A stretch of 64,000 bases of DNA from SABY01 sp964523795 (GTDB lineage Bacteria > Bacteroidota > Bacteroidia > Bacteroidales > 4484-276), in assembly GCA_964523795.1 (NCBI GenBank), contig CAZGAO010000004.1:42060-106059 (forward strand). The letters run 5' to 3'. Positions 45,601 through 54,380 of the stretch are shown here, in pieces. The first letter of the stretch is position 1; each line of letters opens with the position of its first letter. Both the position numbers and the translations under genes were made by a program. Under the pieces are notes generated by a model. It saw nothing but the letters and a program-made list of their open reading frames with translations. It did no database searches and had not been told where the DNA came from.

Positions 45601-45865
45601 TTTTCAAGGTAGTTTTGTCGATGGACAGACTTGCCATGACTTCGTTGGCCAGGACATCGGGCACTTTGCTTTTTTCGTCACCGGCCAGGCCTGCAAGGTA
45701 AAGCAGGATACGGCTTTTCATTTCGTTGGCTGCCTTGTTGGTGAAAGTTATGGCCAGGATGTGCTTGTAATTGTCCGGCTTGTCGATTACCAGCTTGATG
45801 TATTCTTTTACCAGGGTAAAGGTTTTTCCCGACCCCGCTGACGATTTATAAACGGTAAGGCTCAT
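42656..45865 (-). CDS. UvrD/RecB-family helicase-nuclease (AddA-like)
   Basis: 1069 residues. Walker A SAGSGKTFT (9-17), DEFQDT (motif II), the superfamily 1 motif VRVMTIHKAKGLQFPVVI and other helicase motifs lie in the first 850 residues. The C-terminal PD-(D/E)xK nuclease has LRPDRIVIDENCASIIDYKTG, with D and DYK catalytic residues intact. In AddAB/RecBCD it would unwind and trim broken DNA ends for recombination. The partner AddB is not adjacent: the neighbours are Tex and HicAB. Start ATG 45865 puts the Walker A motif at the usual place near the N-terminus. Confidence 0.92.
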   Translation of the reverse strand: MSLTVYKSSAGSGKTFTLVKEYIKLVIDKPDNYKHILAITFTNKAANEMKSRILLYLAGLAGDEKSKVPDVLANEVMASLSIDKTTLKSRAAIALAKILHGYSNFAVSTIDSFVNKLVRNFARELKLPLNFDLELDEGKLIGKSIELLLNKVGTDASLTQTLVQFVAEKMQDEKSWDIERELRNFTKILLKESSVSVIDELKTLDAAAYIKISHQLASQIKTLETEMSKPGLEAMRQIEAHQLLAEAFAYGKSGIYSFFNRVAALDFSKAKANSNKNIDKMLETGKWISGKCEAPAAMAIERMQGNLEALYLQITANSEIKLPKFFLFKLIHQNIYPMAVLGEIEKVMEEFRENENIVHISEFNKRIAAIISSEPVPFIYERLGEKYHHFLLDEFQDTSVLQWQNLLPLIENSLAGNHFNMIVGDGKQAIYRWRSGEVEQFVALPKIYQRANDAVSAQREALLIKHFDEQLLGINYRSRQEIVNFNNHFFEFAAGHLSENLQSIYHQQKQEALADAFGGLVHLEFLKTRELDKEQALLMELERVKSLVQQLSSEYALNEITILTRKNDDANLVALHLIENNIPVVTSEALMLSSSPEVCFVISILKYLNDPTQKVVLAEILLFLSQKHRLKSEHLHQIFENCREMHPEKPECLSLEKILENDFSIQWKNLQAGNSNLYELVENINRLFDLNPKNSNPFLRFFSDTILEFNKLNDENLSNFLDYWDEKGRSQSIIIPESTQAVRVMTIHKAKGLQFPVVIYPFTDGMNKLGINEFWIQPEIDEIPEMKTALVKSTKMLDETKFARLRTEETAKSFLDLLNVLYVAMTRPSERIFVLLRDKHDDKGKWKLGNYFYDEADLFYHYLIQNELWKDDQPIYKFGHTGNRISKQTTRSKEADSPLQNVKTKKGKWHKLATIAYKREAGGAGKNRDYGLMVHQVLSKIRTSEDIPRAVNQIVVEGLLKADLKAQFAAEVGKIVASPKLKDIFDATKTIFSEKEILLSDGRILRPDRIVIDENCASIIDYKTGKANEDHKKQVNEYAAALQEMNYKNIEKNLVYLDFDKNEIERLSW

Positions 45866-45903
45866 TTTTTTGGGGATTTTATTGGTGAATAGTTTGGGGT
45901 GCT

Positions 45904-46299
45904 TTACCTTCTGTAAATTAAATTCATTTCAGATAATTCTTGTCCGATTTGATGAATTCCAGTTAATATTTTTTCTGTCTGATTTTCTGATGGTTTTTTA
46001 TGTCCTTGAACATATTGAGACAATAATGTCGGATTCATTCCTATTTTTTCAGCAAGAAATTTTGAATTCAATACTTTGAAATATTGGAAAAATTGAGCAA
46101 AATCTATTTCGAATTTTAAATTCTCATGGGTAATCTCATATTGTTCTTCAAAATATAATTGCGTTGCTTCGAGCGAATTATCAATTAATTCAGGAACAGT
46201 CCTACCGGTCGTAAAAATGGGATAATCCTCAGAATACGCTGAAAAGCCAGTCTCTGTTTTTTCGACAATGATTTTTATTTTTTTCTTAAATATTTTCAT
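45904..46299 (-). CDS. hicB: HicB-like antitoxin with helix-turn-helix
   Basis: 131 residues from ATG 46299; the frame extends 10 codons further but those overlap HicA. The N-terminal HicB fold (IIVEKTETGFSAYSEDYPIFTTGRTVPELIDNSLEA) is followed by a C-terminal XRE helix-turn-helix (KFLAEKIGMNPTLLSQYVQGHKKPS). HicB binds and neutralises HicA and represses their operon. It starts 11 bases after the HicA stop. Confidence 0.87.
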   Translation of the reverse strand: MKIFKKKIKIIVEKTETGFSAYSEDYPIFTTGRTVPELIDNSLEATQLYFEEQYEITHENLKFEIDFAQFFQYFKVLNSKFLAEKIGMNPTLLSQYVQGHKKPSENQTEKILTGIHQIGQELSEMNLIYRR

Positions 46300-46309
46300 G
46301 GCACAAATT

Positions 46310-46498
46310 TTAAAGTTTAATTCCAGCATCCTTTAGGATCTTTTTCTCAAGCCCTGTTCCAAGTTCCTGACTTCCATGATTCGGAAAAATAACAACCCCT
46401 TCTCTTAGGTCATGTTTCAACTTAACATGAGAGCCTTTTTGAGAAATTGGATACCATCCTTCTTTTTTCAAGAGCCGGAATAATTCAGAACATTTCAT
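46310..46498 (-). CDS. hicA: HicA mRNA interferase toxin
   Basis: 62 residues, the usual HicA size. The double-stranded RNA-binding-like fold has the catalytic His in KGSHVKL (H24), and the ending EELGTGLEKKILKDAGI pattern (here QELGTGLEKKILKDAGI) is characteristic. HicA cleaves mRNA when not bound by HicB. It precedes hicB in the operon, the usual order. Confidence 0.92.
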   Translation of the reverse strand: MKCSELFRLLKKEGWYPISQKGSHVKLKHDLREGVVIFPNHGSQELGTGLEKKILKDAGIKL

Positions 46499-46621
46499 AA
46501 ACGTTCGATTTAACTTGATTCTAACGCAAAGGTAAATAATAATTTACTTTTAGGGAAATTCGTTTTTTAGAAAACATTTTTTTTTGCAAAGACAATCACG
46601 ATTCATCTGTCAAATATCTTT

Positions 46622-47725
46622 TTACCGAACAATCAATTTTTGACTTTGTACTGCCGAAGAGGTGGTGAGCCGGCTGATATAAAAGCCGCTATCGAGATTT
46701 AATGCTGCCGCGCTGACCGTAATCTGATGCTTGCCCTTTTGCAAAATTCCCGAAAATAAAACACCGAGCCTTGCCCCCGAGAGATTGTAAATTGCAATTT
46801 CGGCAGAGCCGCTTTCACTCATGTTTATGGTTAAACTTCCCTCGTTAGCCAAAGGGTTGGGTGAGATTTGGAAATTTGCCTGTGCAATTTGCATTTCGGC
46901 AATATCGGTACTGGGGTCAAAGATGGAGTCGATCCAGGCCACGGTGAGCAGCGGCCCTTCTTCGGTTACTTGGAGCAGCGGTGCCGCAAAACCATTACCC
47001 AACCATTTGTATTCGGTATAATTGCGCTCCAGGGCAGTGCCAAAGCCGATGGAGTCGATGTAAATGCTGTCGGTTTCCCAAACCTGGGATTTCAGGCGCA
47101 GCACATCGAAGGTTCCATAAGATGTGGTGAGGCTTCCCCAGCCATCCACCTCGTTTACCCGCTTGCGATCTACGCTGATAAAGCCCAGATCGGGGATGCC
47201 AAAATCGAGACCCGAGATGCTGGAGTCGGCGTTGCCATAGTTCATCGGAAACTTATGCATCACATCTGCATTGTCAAATTTAAGTGGCACTGGAAAACCG
47301 TTTACCGTAAAGGCAAAACCTACATCGGTGAAGGAATTGTTGGTATTATAAAAAAAACGGTAGGGGTCGGTCAAGGGCAAACCCAGGGTGTCAAGACCGG
47401 GATACTCCTGGGCAAGGTTGGCTATCCAAGGAAAAAAAACAGTTAGGTACAAAGGAGGCACTTCGAACATGCTCTTATATTCGTCCACATTTTGCAAAAG
47501 CAGGTTAAGCTCCGAAAAGTCCCAGTTGTAATTTGACCCGCTCAGGGTGTAATCCACGCCTGCGGTGGTAATGGCCTGGCTTTTCCTAACGGTGTCGCCG
47601 GGCGAAGGCATGTCGTTGGTGGTAATTGTGATTTGGCCATACGAACTTATCGAAAGAAAAAAGATGGCAATGAGGAGTGCTGTTTTAGTAAAATACTTAA
47701 AGTGTAAAAGTTTTGTAAGTTTCAT
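46622..47725 (-). CDS. T9SS-exported protein of unknown function
   Basis: 367 residues. A signal peptide (about 1-30, ending SYGQ) leads to a beta-rich domain (about 31-275) starting ITITTNDMPSPGDTVRKSQ, a start found in a family of secreted Bacteroidetes proteins of unknown role. The last 75 residues are a T9SS type A sorting domain (FQISPNPLANEGSLTI, ending SQKLIVR). It is divergent from the TamB-like gene, sharing the intergenic region with the palindromic promoter-like site at 47802-47817. Confidence 0.82.
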   Translation of the reverse strand: MKLTKLLHFKYFTKTALLIAIFFLSISSYGQITITTNDMPSPGDTVRKSQAITTAGVDYTLSGSNYNWDFSELNLLLQNVDEYKSMFEVPPLYLTVFFPWIANLAQEYPGLDTLGLPLTDPYRFFYNTNNSFTDVGFAFTVNGFPVPLKFDNADVMHKFPMNYGNADSSISGLDFGIPDLGFISVDRKRVNEVDGWGSLTTSYGTFDVLRLKSQVWETDSIYIDSIGFGTALERNYTEYKWLGNGFAAPLLQVTEEGPLLTVAWIDSIFDPSTDIAEMQIAQANFQISPNPLANEGSLTINMSESGSAEIAIYNLSGARLGVLFSGILQKGKHQITVSAAALNLDSGFYISRLTTSSAVQSQKLIVR

Positions 47726-47801
47726 ATTAATTTGAGTTTAAATCAATTATTAATGATTTTCAATTTTGTAATTTCTCTGCGAATTTACTTAAAACAAATC
47801 A

Positions 47802-47817
47802 TAATTTTGCAAAATTA
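47802..47817. promoter_or_regulatory. Palindromic divergent -7 elements
   Basis: TAATTTTGCAAAATTA is a perfect 16-bp palindrome consisting of two abutting TAnnTTTG elements, one on each strand. It lies 85 bases upstream of the T9SS gene (minus) and upstream of the TamB-like gene (plus). Clear -33 elements are not seen. It may be a divergent promoter or an operator. Confidence 0.4.
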
Positions 47818-47946
47818 GGGTTTATGTTCAATATCTAAAATCCTGGGTCTTATTAATCAGTATTTTATAATTTAATTCCATTTTTTATCGTCAAGCGAAT
47901 TTTACATATTATCCTTTATCTGGTCACCTTTTTAGTCTCGCTGCAA

Positions 47947-50900
47947 GTGGTGCTTGTTTTGCTATTGAAAAATCCCGAGGTACAAACGCTTGCAAGTAAG
48001 TTTGTTGCCAGTTTTTTGAGCGACAGGCTCGAAGCCGAAATCACCGTGGGTAAAATCGGTGTGGGTTTTCCCGGAACCTTTACCCTGCGCGATTTGAGCG
48101 TAATGGATCAACATGGGAAAACCCTGGCTATGATCAAAAAAACAGATCTGGCCTTGAAGGGAATTAATCGCTTTAAGAGAACCATTTCTTTTAGCTTCCT
48201 CAAAATGCAGGGAGTTAATTTTTCGCTACGCCACTATGCCGGAGAGGAGGTGGGCAACTTGCAGAAAATGCTCAGCTATTTTCAATCCGGCAGCCGCGAT
48301 ACCACGTCTGATGCTTCGGCAGGCTCGCCATGGAAACTACGTTTTGATGATTTGGTAATTCGTAATGCCAGTTTTATGTACGAAGATCAGGAACTAAAAA
48401 GCAAGACCGATGCTATCGACTACAACGACATCCAATTAGACGATCTGGATCTGATAGCCTCGCAGGTGCGCATTGACGGGGATACGATTTATGCCCGCTT
48501 CAAAAACCTCTCCTTTGTCGAAAAGAGCGGCCTGGAGCTAAAGGAGTTTTCGGGAAAAATCAAATTTAGTCCAACATTACTTAAAGCAGACCAACTGATT
48601 ATCCAAACCAATAATTCGGCACTCGATCTGGATTTGTTTTTTGAGTATAATGGACTGGAAGCATACCACGACTTTATAAATCACGTGCGTTTTGAGGGAG
48701 ATTTCCGCAAAAGCACCCTCGACATGAGTGATATCGGCTTTTTTGCCGAGACCATGTTTACGATGAAAGATACGATTAATTTTGACGGGAAAGTTACAGG
48801 AACCGTTGCAAATATCTATGGCAAAGATATGCACATAACCTACGGTGAGCATACGCGCTTTGCCGGACAGGTGCGCATGAACGGCCTCCCCGATTTTAAC
48901 GCAGCCTTTATTCATGCTGACATCGATGAGCTGCAAACTACCGCCGCCGATGTCGGGCGTTTTGCCCTGCCCGACAGCATTGGCAGTATTGCGGTTCCCG
49001 ATTTACTATACAAAACCAATGTAGTAAATGTTAAGGGTAAGTTTACTGGCTTCCCGGGAGATTTTGTTGCCAAGGCAAGCTTTAAAAGTAATATTGGTCA
49101 GCTAAACACAGATATTTCCTTAAAGACACGAAAGAGTGATCAAAGGTTATCCTACAAGGGCGAACTGGTGGCCAGCCGCTTGGATTTAGGTCGCTTGCTT
49201 GGCAAAGAGACCAAATTGGGGAAAAGCTCTTTTGCAATGACTGTGGATGGGCATGGCATCAGCCTCGATGATTTGGATGTAAGTGCCAAAGGATGGATTA
49301 ACAGCCTTGTGTTTAACGATTACAAATATCAAAACATAAAGCTGGACGGCTCTTTTAAGGATATGATATTTGAAGGCCATACCAAAATCGAGGATCAGAA
49401 TCTGGATTTTACCTTTAACGGGCTCATCGATTTTAAAAAACAAATACCCCGCTTCGATTTTACTTCGGCCATCCATCATGCCAATCTAAACGCCCTGCAT
49501 CTGAGCAATCGCGATTCTACCGGCATTCTTTCTACCCGTATGAAATTGGATTTTTATGCCACCAGCATCGATGATATTCAGGGCACTGCCAGCTTCGACA
49601 GCCTTACTTTTAAGGAAGCCGGACAGAGCTACACCTTGGATACTCTGGTTTTGAAATCGGAACAATATGCCGATGGAAGGAGTGGCGTTTTGTTAAATTC
49701 CGATTATGTGGATCTCACCATTTCAGGAAAATATACGCTTAGCCAGATGCTTCCTTCGATAAAGAAATATTTGCAAAACTATTCCGCGAACCTGGCTGAA
49801 AAAATCCCGGCCTCTTCAAGAAACGATAGCGATCAACACATCCAATTTGCGCTTGCGCTAAAAAATACGGATGCCCTAAGCCGACTGTTTGTTCCTGCCT
49901 TGCAATTATCACGAAATTCAACAATTTCGGGAGACATCGATTTAAGTAAAAATAGTGCCATTATTAGCGCGCAAGCCGACACCATCAATTTGGCGGGGCT
50001 GCAAATTTACGACTGGCATTTGGCCACATCATCCAGCGAACAGCAATTTGAGAGTTCCATTCGCTTTGGTAAAATTCTGCCCGGCGAAGAAGTCCAGGGC
50101 GATGGCTATGACGTAGGCATCGACAGTTTGTTTGTACAAAGCCAGGTTTCTAATGATACCTTAAGCTACCAACTCTCGTGGAACGATTTGAGTAACGCGC
50201 ATAAAAATTTTGGGAAGATTTCGGGCTTCGTTCAGATCGGACAGGAGCAATATTATTCTGCAGGAATCACTGATGCAGCCATGTATTTCGACAGCACCCG
50301 CTGGTCGGTGGCAGCAGGCAATAAATTGGTGGCAGATACCAGCGGCCTATTTTTCGATGGCCTTGATTTTATCAGCGACTCGGCGCAATTATCCATCTCA
50401 GGAGGTATTTCTAAAAGTCCGCTCGACAGTCTTAGCCTGGGTTTTGAGCACCTGAATATTTCTCATCTCGACCAATTGATTCCCGGTGGCCAGTACGACA
50501 TTGATGGCGTGGTGGATGGCGGACTTACGATGGTTAATCTTTACACCAAACCCAATTTCCTGGCCGATATTCGTGTGAGCGACCTGTATTTTAATCGTGA
50601 AGAATTGGGCTTGCTTTTGCTAAATACTAGCTGGGAAAATGATTCCTCGAGGCTGGATGTGCAATTGGATGTGCTGCGCCGTGAAAATATTGGAAAAGCA
50701 GAAGTGATAAAAATGGAGGGCAGCTATTTTCCGAATGATGAAGCACGAAATTTTGATATCGACCTGAAATTGCAAGACCTCGGCAGCCAGATATTCAACC
50801 CCTTTATCGATGAATATGTGCATATCGATCCGGCAAGCCGCGTGAGCGGTGCCCTTAAATTTTCCGGGACTTACGATAAACCTGTCCTGGCCGGCGATGT

Positions 50901-52404
50901 GCAGGTGGACGAAACCCGGGTATTGGTAAAATATCTTAACACAATTTATTCAGCCGCAGGGCAGGTAATCTTTGACGAAAACATTATCAATGTAAACCAA
51001 CTGCAAATCTTCGACACCTTGCAAAACCAAGCCGATTGTTCGGGCAGTATCAGCCACGATTATTTTAAAGATTTTACTTTGGACATCCAGATTGAAAACG
51101 ACAATCTGCTGGCACTCGATACAAGGCCGTATGACAACGAACTTTTTTATGGAATCGCTTATGCCTCGGGTTTCGTGGATATTAGTGGTCCTTTGGAGGA
51201 TATCACCATGGAAATCCGGGCAACAACCGAAGCGGGCACCGAGATAAGCATCCCCATTTCGACCGACGTAAGCCTCGCCGAAAACGATTACATCCTCTTT
51301 ATCAATAGTAGCGATACCATAAAGGAAAATCAGCAAAATTATAATCTTAATGTCAACGGTTTTACCATCAATATGACCCTGGATGTTACGCCCGATGCAA
51401 GCATTAACCTGTATTTACCTTATGGCATGGGCGATATCAATGCTAAGGGTTATGGCAATATTGGCTTAGGTGTTAATTCGCGTGGCGATTTTACAATTAA
51501 TGGTGATTATGAAATTAGTGAAGGAACTTTCAATTTTAGTTTTGAGAAACTATTAAAACGAGAATTCAATATCAATCAGGGGAGTAAAATTAGCTGGACA
51601 GGCGATCCTTACGATGCCACCGTCAACATTACTGCCACCCTTCCTGTAACAGCTACCCTGGCCGGCCTTCGCCTGCAAACCGACAGCACCGCCATCCGCA
51701 ACAAAAAGGTAAATGTAGATTGCAATATCCATCTGCAAAATTCATTGTTCAATCCCGACATATCCTTCTCGCTCGACCTGAAAAACGTGGCCGAAGACAC
51801 CCGACAAATCATCTTTGCCGCACTCGACACCACCGATCAGTCGGCGATGAGCCAGCAAATCATTTCACTGATTCTTATTAAAAGTTTTAGCTACACCACT
51901 GCCGGCCCCAACCTGGGAGCCTCAGGCTTCAAACTACTTTCCAACCAGTTGAGCAACTGGCTCTCGAATATGAGCAAGGATTTTGATATCGGCATCAACT
52001 ATCAACCTGGCACCGAGCTTACCGAAGATGAGCTGGAAGTGGCCTTGAAAACTCAGCTTTTTGATGACCGCCTGATGATAGATGGCAACTTTGGCGTTAA
52101 AGGTAATAGTCAGGATCAGAACACCAGCAATGTGGTGGGCAATATTAATGTGGAATATCAGATAACCGATGACGGACGTTTCAGAATCAAGGCTTTCAAC
52201 CGCGCCAACGATATCAGCTTCCTCGAAGACAACGCCCCTTACACCCAGGGCGTGGGTATTTTCTACCGAAAGGAATTTGAAAAATTTTGGGACTTATTCA
52301 AAAAAGATAAGAGTAAAAAGCAAAACAAGAAGAGGGATAAATCCGAACTGAAGCGAAACGATAGCGCGGTACGAAATGATGAGGAGGCCAGCACTAAGGA
52401 ATGA
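47947..52404 (+). CDS. tamB: TamB-like translocation and assembly protein (DUF490)
   Basis: At least 1485 residues. The long beta-rich body of AsmA/TamB repeats ends in the conserved DUF490 region (GDINAKGYGNIGLGVNSRGDFTINGDYEI, about residues 1160-1400) and a Lys/Arg-rich tail. TamB-type proteins span the periplasm and are involved in outer-membrane protein assembly or lipid transport. GTG 47947 is only the first conventional start: the frame is open back to a stop at 47854-47856 and encodes a hydrophobic helix (RILHIILYLVTFLVSLQ) that fits the expected N-terminal membrane anchor. The true start is probably a non-standard codon such as ATT 47875, or a sequence error hides an ATG. Confidence 0.85.
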   Translation: MVLVLLLKNPEVQTLASKFVASFLSDRLEAEITVGKIGVGFPGTFTLRDLSVMDQHGKTLAMIKKTDLALKGINRFKRTISFSFLKMQGVNFSLRHYAGEEVGNLQKMLSYFQSGSRDTTSDASAGSPWKLRFDDLVIRNASFMYEDQELKSKTDAIDYNDIQLDDLDLIASQVRIDGDTIYARFKNLSFVEKSGLELKEFSGKIKFSPTLLKADQLIIQTNNSALDLDLFFEYNGLEAYHDFINHVRFEGDFRKSTLDMSDIGFFAETMFTMKDTINFDGKVTGTVANIYGKDMHITYGEHTRFAGQVRMNGLPDFNAAFIHADIDELQTTAADVGRFALPDSIGSIAVPDLLYKTNVVNVKGKFTGFPGDFVAKASFKSNIGQLNTDISLKTRKSDQRLSYKGELVASRLDLGRLLGKETKLGKSSFAMTVDGHGISLDDLDVSAKGWINSLVFNDYKYQNIKLDGSFKDMIFEGHTKIEDQNLDFTFNGLIDFKKQIPRFDFTSAIHHANLNALHLSNRDSTGILSTRMKLDFYATSIDDIQGTASFDSLTFKEAGQSYTLDTLVLKSEQYADGRSGVLLNSDYVDLTISGKYTLSQMLPSIKKYLQNYSANLAEKIPASSRNDSDQHIQFALALKNTDALSRLFVPALQLSRNSTISGDIDLSKNSAIISAQADTINLAGLQIYDWHLATSSSEQQFESSIRFGKILPGEEVQGDGYDVGIDSLFVQSQVSNDTLSYQLSWNDLSNAHKNFGKISGFVQIGQEQYYSAGITDAAMYFDSTRWSVAAGNKLVADTSGLFFDGLDFISDSAQLSISGGISKSPLDSLSLGFEHLNISHLDQLIPGGQYDIDGVVDGGLTMVNLYTKPNFLADIRVSDLYFNREELGLLLLNTSWENDSSRLDVQLDVLRRENIGKAEVIKMEGSYFPNDEARNFDIDLKLQDLGSQIFNPFIDEYVHIDPASRVSGALKFSGTYDKPVLAGDVQVDETRVLVKYLNTIYSAAGQVIFDENIINVNQLQIFDTLQNQADCSGSISHDYFKDFTLDIQIENDNLLALDTRPYDNELFYGIAYASGFVDISGPLEDITMEIRATTEAGTEISIPISTDVSLAENDYILFINSSDTIKENQQNYNLNVNGFTINMTLDVTPDASINLYLPYGMGDINAKGYGNIGLGVNSRGDFTINGDYEISEGTFNFSFEKLLKREFNINQGSKISWTGDPYDATVNITATLPVTATLAGLRLQTDSTAIRNKKVNVDCNIHLQNSLFNPDISFSLDLKNVAEDTRQIIFAALDTTDQSAMSQQIISLILIKSFSYTTAGPNLGASGFKLLSNQLSNWLSNMSKDFDIGINYQPGTELTEDELEVALKTQLFDDRLMIDGNFGVKGNSQDQNTSNVVGNINVEYQITDDGRFRIKAFNRANDISFLEDNAPYTQGVGIFYRKEFEKFWDLFKKDKSKKQNKKRDKSELKRNDSAVRNDEEASTKE

Positions 52405-52456
52405 TGATATTCCAAAATTTTAACAATTTGATAAGCTACAAAAATTAGCGTTTTTA

Positions 52457-52464
52457 TAGCTTTG
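52457..52464 (+). promoter_or_regulatory. Putative -7 element for the phytase-like gene
   Basis: TAGCTTTG matches TAnnTTTG and would place the transcription start about 40 bases before ATG 52511. A TTTG occurs at 52427-52430 but is about 26 bases away, further than usual. Confidence 0.35.
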
Positions 52465-52510
52465 CCCAAAATTCTGAAAATTATTTAATAAAGTAAAAAT
52501 TATAAAGATT

Positions 52511-53674
52511 ATGAAAAAAATCAGCGAATTAGTCCTGTTTCTTTTTGCAAGTTTCCTTATTGCTTCATGTTCAAGCGTTTCATCCGGTGGCGATGAAGAT
52601 GCAAAAAATCAAAAAATAGCCGAAGAAAATGGTTTTTACCTTGTTGCCGCCCAGGCCGAAACCGCGCCTGTGGCCAGTGCCGATGATGCCGCCGATGATA
52701 TTGCGATTTGGTACAACAGCCAAAAACCGGAGGCCAGCACCATTATCGCCGCCGACAAACAACGAGGACTGGTGGTATATAACCTTGATGGAGAGGAGTT
52801 GTACAACTATCCCGTAGGAAACATAAATAATGTAGATGTGCATTCCAGGTTTGGCTTTCAGGGCGATTCGGTGAGTTTGGTTGGAGCCTCCAATCGCAGC
52901 GAAAACACAGTTAATTTGTGGAAGGTCAACGCTGCTGATGGCAGCCTGGAAGCATTGGAGCTTTCAAAACCCCTAAACCCGAAGACCAAGGAAGTTTACG
53001 GCTTTACTTTTTACAAAAGCATAACCGCTCCGCGCCCTGAATACGAAAACCGCTTTTACGCCATTACCGTGGGCACTGATGGAAAACTGGAACAGTGGGA
53101 GCTGAGCGATGACAAGGGAAAAATTAAAACCCGCCTGGGGCGCGTTGTGCAGTTCGACTCGCAATGCGAAGGCCTGGTGGCCGATGATGAAACCGGAAAC
53201 CTGTTTGTTGCCGAAGAGGCTGTGGGCATCTGGAAAATGCCTGCCACGCCGGCCAGCGGTGACAAAAAAGAACTGATTGGCGATCTGTCTAAAGGCAAAC
53301 TCGCCGCCGATATCGAAGGTCTTGCGCTTTATCAGGGGGCAGGTATCAAGGGCTATCTTATTGCTTCGAGCCAGGGCAACAACTCCTTTGCAGTATTTAC
53401 CCTCGGCAGCAAAAACAAATATCTTGGAAGTTTTATGATTATGGCCGGGGGTGGCATCGATGGCACTTCCGAAACCGATGGCATTGCAGCCATGAATCTG
53501 GGGCTTGGCTCCGATTTCCCCGATGGTGTTTTCATTGCCCAGGATGGCTATAATTACGATGGCGAAGAGCAGGTAAATCAGAACTTTAAGCTGGTAAACT
53601 GGAAAGACATTGCCGGGCAATTTGAACCCTGGTTGCTTATCGACAACAGCTTTGTAGGCGAGCGTAACCGGTAA
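52511..53674 (+). CDS. Beta-propeller phytase-like lipoprotein
   Basis: 387 residues. A lipoprotein signal peptide ends LIASC with the lipidated Cys at about 20. The mature protein follows the beta-propeller phytase (BPP) pattern: DDAADDIAIWYN, IIAADKQRGLVVYNLDG, YNYPVGNINNVDVHSRF, QCEGLVADDETGNLFVAEE, DIEGLALYQG and LIASSQGNNSF, which in known phytases carry calcium- and phosphate-binding residues. It would release phosphate from phytate or related polyphosphates at the cell envelope. Length agrees with characterised BPPs. It stands alone, with a promoter-like box upstream. Confidence 0.88.
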   Translation: MKKISELVLFLFASFLIASCSSVSSGGDEDAKNQKIAEENGFYLVAAQAETAPVASADDAADDIAIWYNSQKPEASTIIAADKQRGLVVYNLDGEELYNYPVGNINNVDVHSRFGFQGDSVSLVGASNRSENTVNLWKVNAADGSLEALELSKPLNPKTKEVYGFTFYKSITAPRPEYENRFYAITVGTDGKLEQWELSDDKGKIKTRLGRVVQFDSQCEGLVADDETGNLFVAEEAVGIWKMPATPASGDKKELIGDLSKGKLAADIEGLALYQGAGIKGYLIASSQGNNSFAVFTLGSKNKYLGSFMIMAGGGIDGTSETDGIAAMNLGLGSDFPDGVFIAQDGYNYDGEEQVNQNFKLVNWKDIAGQFEPWLLIDNSFVGERNR

Positions 53675-53829
53675 GCCTCCCCGCCCCATCTAACTCCCCT
53701 GAAGGGGAGAACCAGCTAACGCATTGACAGCAAGAGGTAGCGCTAGTATAATCAGGAAAAAACTGACTTTGTGGACGGATACTAATTTGTATTGAGGAGG
53801 ATATCGCAAATTGCAACAAGCTATTAAAC

Positions 53830-54357
53830 ATGGAAACCAGAAGTTTAATTCCGACAGAAAAAATAGATAGAGCAATAATTTTCCTTCGAGCCCAAAAAGT
53901 GATGCTCGACAGTGATTTAGCCGATATTTATGGAGTTAAAACAAGCAGGTTAAATGAGCAAGTTAAACGAAATAAAGACCGTTTTCCAACTGATTTCATG
54001 TTCCAGCTTACAAGCAAAGAGAAGATAGAGGTTATCGCAAATTGCGATCACCTCGAAAAATTGAAATTCTCAAGAACAAATCCTTATGCCTTTACTGAAC
54101 ACGGAACGATAATGCTGGCCAATGTATTAAATACACCCACAGCATTAGAAACAAGTGTTTTAATTGTCCGGTCATTTGTAAAACTAAGAGAACTTCTTTC
54201 TACACATAAAGAGATGGAGCGAAAAATCCTTGATTTGGAGTCAAAATATGACAAGCAATTTAAGTTGATCTTTGAAGCAATTAGAGAATTAATGCACCAA
54301 GAGCAACTTGATGACAACAGGACGAGAATTGGATTCAAAATCAATAATGAAAAATAG
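53830..54357 (+). CDS. ORF6N-domain DNA-binding protein
   Basis: 175 residues. The N-terminal 110 residues match ORF6N (EKIDRAIIFLRAQKVMLDSDLADIYGVKTSRLNEQVKRN; PYAFTEHGTIMLANVL), a KilA-N-related domain common in phage-borne or accessory regulators. The C-terminus is a coiled coil (about 118-165). Its codons for EVIANCDHL contain a palindrome (54029-54053) that recurs upstream at 53797 and at 11861. Such genes are often horizontally acquired. The role is unknown. Confidence 0.82.
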   Translation: METRSLIPTEKIDRAIIFLRAQKVMLDSDLADIYGVKTSRLNEQVKRNKDRFPTDFMFQLTSKEKIEVIANCDHLEKLKFSRTNPYAFTEHGTIMLANVLNTPTALETSVLIVRSFVKLRELLSTHKEMERKILDLESKYDKQFKLIFEAIRELMHQEQLDDNRTRIGFKINNEK

Positions 54358-54380
54358 CACCGCGAGATAATTGAAACATT

